Part shown: piece by piece, positions 13,986 through 15,667 of the stretch
How the letters are laid out: each line of letters begins with the position of its first letter
How positions within the stretch are numbered: the first letter of the stretch is position 1
Origin: an uncultured Bacilli bacterium
GTDB taxonomy: Bacteria; Bacillota_I; Bacilli_A; RF39; UBA660
Direction: 5' to 3'
NCBI GenBank assembly: GCA_947591175.1
Contig: CANQDB010000023.1
Coordinates: forward strand, 1 to 15,667
Length of the DNA: 15,667 bases
The notes under the pieces: generated by a model
Databases searched by the model: none
Told to the model about the DNA's origin: nothing
Seen by the model: the letters and a program-made list of their open reading frames with translations, nothing else
Program-made: the position numbers and the translations under genes

Positions 13986-13995
13986 GGCTCTTTTT
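13966..13995 (+). terminator. Intrinsic terminator of the nrd operon, overlapping the end of nrdG
   Basis: AAGAGC (13966-13971) pairs with GCTCTT (13987-13992), and CCTA (13973-13976) pairs with TAGG (13983-13986), with one bulged A and a 6-base loop. A T run follows. The nrdG stop TAG (13983-13985) is inside the 3' arm, so the last six codons form the 5' arm. Confidence 0.75.
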
Positions 13996-14011
13996 ATATA
14001 GGAGATGAGTA

Positions 14012-14416
14012 ATGAAAGTATTAAGTATTAGAGAACCTTATGCTTCTTTAATTAAGGAAAAGAAAAAACGAATCGAGACTAGAAGTTGGAAGACTTCTTA
14101 TCGTGGAGAACTTTATATTCATGCAAGTCTTGCTAAATTAGCAAAAGATGCAAAAGAGAATAAGGAATTAATGGAATTAATAAAAGATATTCCTTTAAAT
14201 TATGGCAAGATAATTTGTAAATGTCGTCTTGTCGATTGTGTTTATATGACGAAGGAATTTGTCGAAGAAATAAAAAAGAATAAGCAAGAGTATCTCTGTG
14301 GAGACTATCGAGAGGGAAGATACGCTTGGATTTTAGAAGATGTCGAACCCTTAAAAGAGATGATCGATGCTAAAGGGAAATTATCTATTTGGACTTATGA
14401 TGAAACAAAAGACTAA
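14012..14416 (+). CDS. ASCH-domain protein
   Basis: A 134-residue cytoplasmic protein made almost entirely of an ASCH domain, a PUA-like beta-barrel that binds RNA or modified nucleosides. Family marks are the opening LSIREPYASLIKEKKKRIE (4-22), the ETRSW segment (22-26), YRGELYIHAS (30-39), GKIICKCRLVDC (65-76) and the end with YAWILEDVEPL. The start has GGAG (14001-14004) seven bases upstream. It follows the nrd operon terminator by about 16 bases, so it depends on readthrough or on a weak promoter in the T-rich stretch. ASCH proteins include the N4-acetylcytidine amidohydrolase YqfB, but I cannot assign that activity here. Only a weak hairpin and no T run follow. Confidence 0.85.
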   Translation: MKVLSIREPYASLIKEKKKRIETRSWKTSYRGELYIHASLAKLAKDAKENKELMELIKDIPLNYGKIICKCRLVDCVYMTKEFVEEIKKNKQEYLCGDYREGRYAWILEDVEPLKEMIDAKGKLSIWTYDETKD

Positions 14417-14438
14417 TAAGGTAAGTCCTTGTATTGAT

Positions 14439-14467
14439 TTGCCATATCCAGTAATTTATTTTATAAT
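14439..14467 (+). promoter_or_regulatory. Promoter of the Bax inhibitor-like gene
   Basis: TTGCCA (14439-14444), exactly 17 bases, then a consensus TATAAT (14462-14467). The transcript would start near 14474, just before AGGAAGGAG. Confidence 0.72.
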
Positions 14468-14490
14468 GTGGGTAGGAAGGAGTTTATTTT

Positions 14491-15312
14491 ATGGCAGTTG
14501 TGGAAAGTAAAGTAGGAAGATTAGGTCTATTTTTAGCCAACCCAATGGTTTCAAAAATGGATAAGGTTGAAGAAAGTGGCGAACCATCTTGTACCGTTAA
14601 AGGAATTAGTTTAAAGACAATTTTTCTTTTATTGTTAACAGTGGTAGGAGTAGTAACGTTCTTTGCTACTAGTAGTATGGTACCGACTACTTATATGGAA
14701 AAAATAGAAGGGTACGATATCAACTTAATCGAAACAGGTATTGCTTTTGGTTGTATTTTTATAGGTTTAATTGGAACGTTTATTAGTTTTAAGTTTGTTA
14801 AAAGTTCATTTCTTTTTGGATCGATTTATTCATTCGGTCAAGGCTATGCATTATCGTTTTTATTTCATATTTTTGGATATGAATATGTATACCCAGGCCT
14901 AATTGCTCTAGGTTTAACGATGTTGATAGTTCTCGTAATGTTATTCTTATATCAAACTCACATCGTTAAAGTTGAAAAGAAGTTTGTTTCTTGTTTGGCT
15001 ACTTTAGTAGTTGTTGGAGTAATTCTTGCTCTAGGTGTTTACGTTATGAATCAGATTCCTGCTACTAAAGAGTATGCTACCTTTATTATCAACAATAGTG
15101 GTGTAATTACGGCGGCAGGAGCAATTGGAATTATCGTTGCTACTTTGTTCTTGCTTGTGGATTTTGAAGTAATTAACCATAGCATTCAAAGTAGATTACC
15201 TAAGAAGTACGAGTGGCTAGGAGCATTTGCTTTATCTTTTTCGATAATCGAAGTTTACTTAAAGATATTTAATTTCATTATTCAAGCCGCTGGCAACAAA
15301 AATAATGAATAG
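14491..15312 (+). CDS. Bax inhibitor-1/YccA family membrane protein
   Basis: A 273-residue polytopic membrane protein. After a cytoplasmic N terminus with the LFLANPMVSKMDK segment (13-25), about seven hydrophobic helices follow: near 42-60, 79-101, 106-129, 131-153, 163-186, 203-223 and 240-262. The last region contains LLVDFEVINHSIQSRLPKKYEW (about 221-242), in which acidic residues between helices are typical of BI-1/YetJ-like proteins, a family described as pH-sensitive calcium leak channels in bacteria. The long N terminus and the VTFFATSSM-containing first helix match the BaxI_1 (YccA-like) branch. AGGAAGGAG lies upstream of the ATG, and a long hairpin terminator follows. Physiological role here is unknown. 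Confidence 0.88.
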   Translation: MAVVESKVGRLGLFLANPMVSKMDKVEESGEPSCTVKGISLKTIFLLLLTVVGVVTFFATSSMVPTTYMEKIEGYDINLIETGIAFGCIFIGLIGTFISFKFVKSSFLFGSIYSFGQGYALSFLFHIFGYEYVYPGLIALGLTMLIVLVMLFLYQTHIVKVEKKFVSCLATLVVVGVILALGVYVMNQIPATKEYATFIINNSGVITAAGAIGIIVATLFLLVDFEVINHSIQSRLPKKYEWLGAFALSFSIIEVYLKIFNFIIQAAGNKNNE

Positions 15313-15332
15313 AAAAGGAAACAATATTTACT

Positions 15333-15377
15333 GAAAAATCTCTCGTTGAGTATTTTCTTGGCGAGGGATTTTTCTTT
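15333..15377 (+). terminator. Long-stem terminator after the Bax inhibitor-like gene
   Basis: A 13-bp stem pairs GAAAAATCTCTCG (15333-15345) with CGAGGGATTTTTC (15362-15374), one T-G pair, with a 16-base loop and a following TTT. Confidence 0.75.
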
Positions 15378-15432
15378 AACAAAAATTAACGTAAAAATTT
15401 TACATTTTATTGAGAAACAGAAGAATATATTA

Positions 15433-15452
15433 TGATACACTATCATTTAGTG
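15433..15452 (+). promoter_or_regulatory. Promoter and inverted repeat before the DUF3800 gene
   Basis: TGaTACACT (15433-15441) looks like a weak extended -10 element. It overlaps the inverted repeat CACTA-TCATT-TAGTG (15438-15452), and GATA-CAC-TATC (15434-15444) is nested with it. The repeat ends at the GTGGTGA that must serve as the ribosome binding site. It could be an operator, or a hairpin that hides the ribosome binding site; neither is proven. Confidence 0.35.
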
Positions 15453-15460
15453 GTGATACA

Positions 15461-15667
15461 ATGAAAAAACAATATTTAATTTATGCTGATGAATCGCATA
15501 GAAAAGGTAAATACTTTAGCAATTTTTATGGTGGGGCATTAGTTAATTATACTGAACTAGAAAAAATAAGTAATAAACTTAACGCTAAAAAAGAAGAACT
15601 TGGTTTATTTCAAGAGGTTAAATGGACAAAAGTTACTGAACAATATTTAGATAAGTATATAGAATTG
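15461..15667 (+). CDS. DUF3800 family protein, N-terminal part (cut by the window edge)
   Basis: The first 69 residues of an ORF open at the window end. The opening KKQYLIYADESHRKGKYF has the DUF3800 hallmark, a hydrophobic strand followed by an aspartate-glutamate-serine (YADES) at residues 8-12, which in this RNase H-like family lies in the presumed active site. FYGGALVNYTELEKI (23-37) continues the fold, and EVKWTK (56-61) matches the usual second conserved stretch. Family members are roughly 200-300 residues, so most of the protein is outside the window. They are of unknown function, often in accessory or defence-related neighbourhoods. The ATG at 15461 has only a weak GGTGA upstream. Confidence 0.78.
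   Translation, partial: MKKQYLIYADESHRKGKYFSNFYGGALVNYTELEKISNKLNAKKEELGLFQEVKWTKVTEQYLDKYIEL

Noticed and set aside
1..15667. CRISPR arrays, insertion sequences, integrases or attachment sites
   Set aside because: No regularly spaced repeats, transposase or integrase genes, or terminal inverted repeats were found. The tRNA-Cys 3' end has no nearby integrase or second copy.

Overview
The window comes from an AT-rich, low-GC Gram-positive anaerobe. The organism is probably an uncultured gut-type member of the Bacilli/Erysipelotrichia or a neighbouring Firmicutes branch. The evidence is a set of oxygen-sensitive or anaerobic systems (a class III ribonucleotide reductase with its radical-SAM activase, rubrerythrin, and an HgdC-like 2-hydroxyacyl-CoA dehydratase activase cluster) together with typical Firmicutes housekeeping genes (YlmH, Tex, a 3D-domain cell-wall protein). 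TGA is used as a stop (1295-1297) and the tryptophans I checked are TGG, so the standard bacterial code fits. Genes are tightly packed, with extended -10 promoters (TGnTATAAT-like), short leaders and strong Shine-Dalgarno sites. Hairpin terminators often overlap the stop codon of the gene they end.

Layout. Positions 1-337 hold no gene. They contain an unusually GC-rich, structured segment (about 60-290) that looks like a noncoding RNA or leader of unknown family. On the minus strand, 3275 to 348 is a three-gene operon: a DUF2229-type activase-related protein, an HgdB/CoA-protein-activase-like protein and an HgdC/BadF-type ATPase. Divergent from it on the plus strand are ylmH, then a membrane-anchored thioredoxin-like protein with a J-like N terminus and a small PH-like protein, then a 416-residue membrane-anchored protein of unknown function. 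A tRNA-Cys(GCA) lies on the minus strand and shares a terminator with that last gene. Rubrerythrin follows. Convergent to it is a small 88-residue gene with an apparent AUA start. After these come a 3D-domain protein, tex, a 343-base AT-rich spacer with paired repeats, the anaerobic ribonucleotide reductase operon, an ASCH-domain gene, a Bax inhibitor-1/YccA-type membrane protein, and the start of a DUF3800 gene cut by the window edge.

Most notable observation. The class III ribonucleotide reductase is split. The large NrdD (10958-13252) has the ATP cone, the active-site cysteines and the zinc-type cysteines, but no recognisable glycyl-radical motif. A separate 54-residue ORF (13268-13432), with its own AGGAGG ribosome binding site and one base before nrdG, carries the canonical radical loop (RRITGYLVG). 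The two ORFs are in the same reading frame, separated by one TAA and five codons. The large protein ends in what looks like a degenerate second copy of the radical loop. This suggests a reductase whose radical-bearing domain is a detachable subunit, loosely analogous to GrcA/YfiD and pyruvate formate-lyase. I know of no characterised example, but could not search databases.
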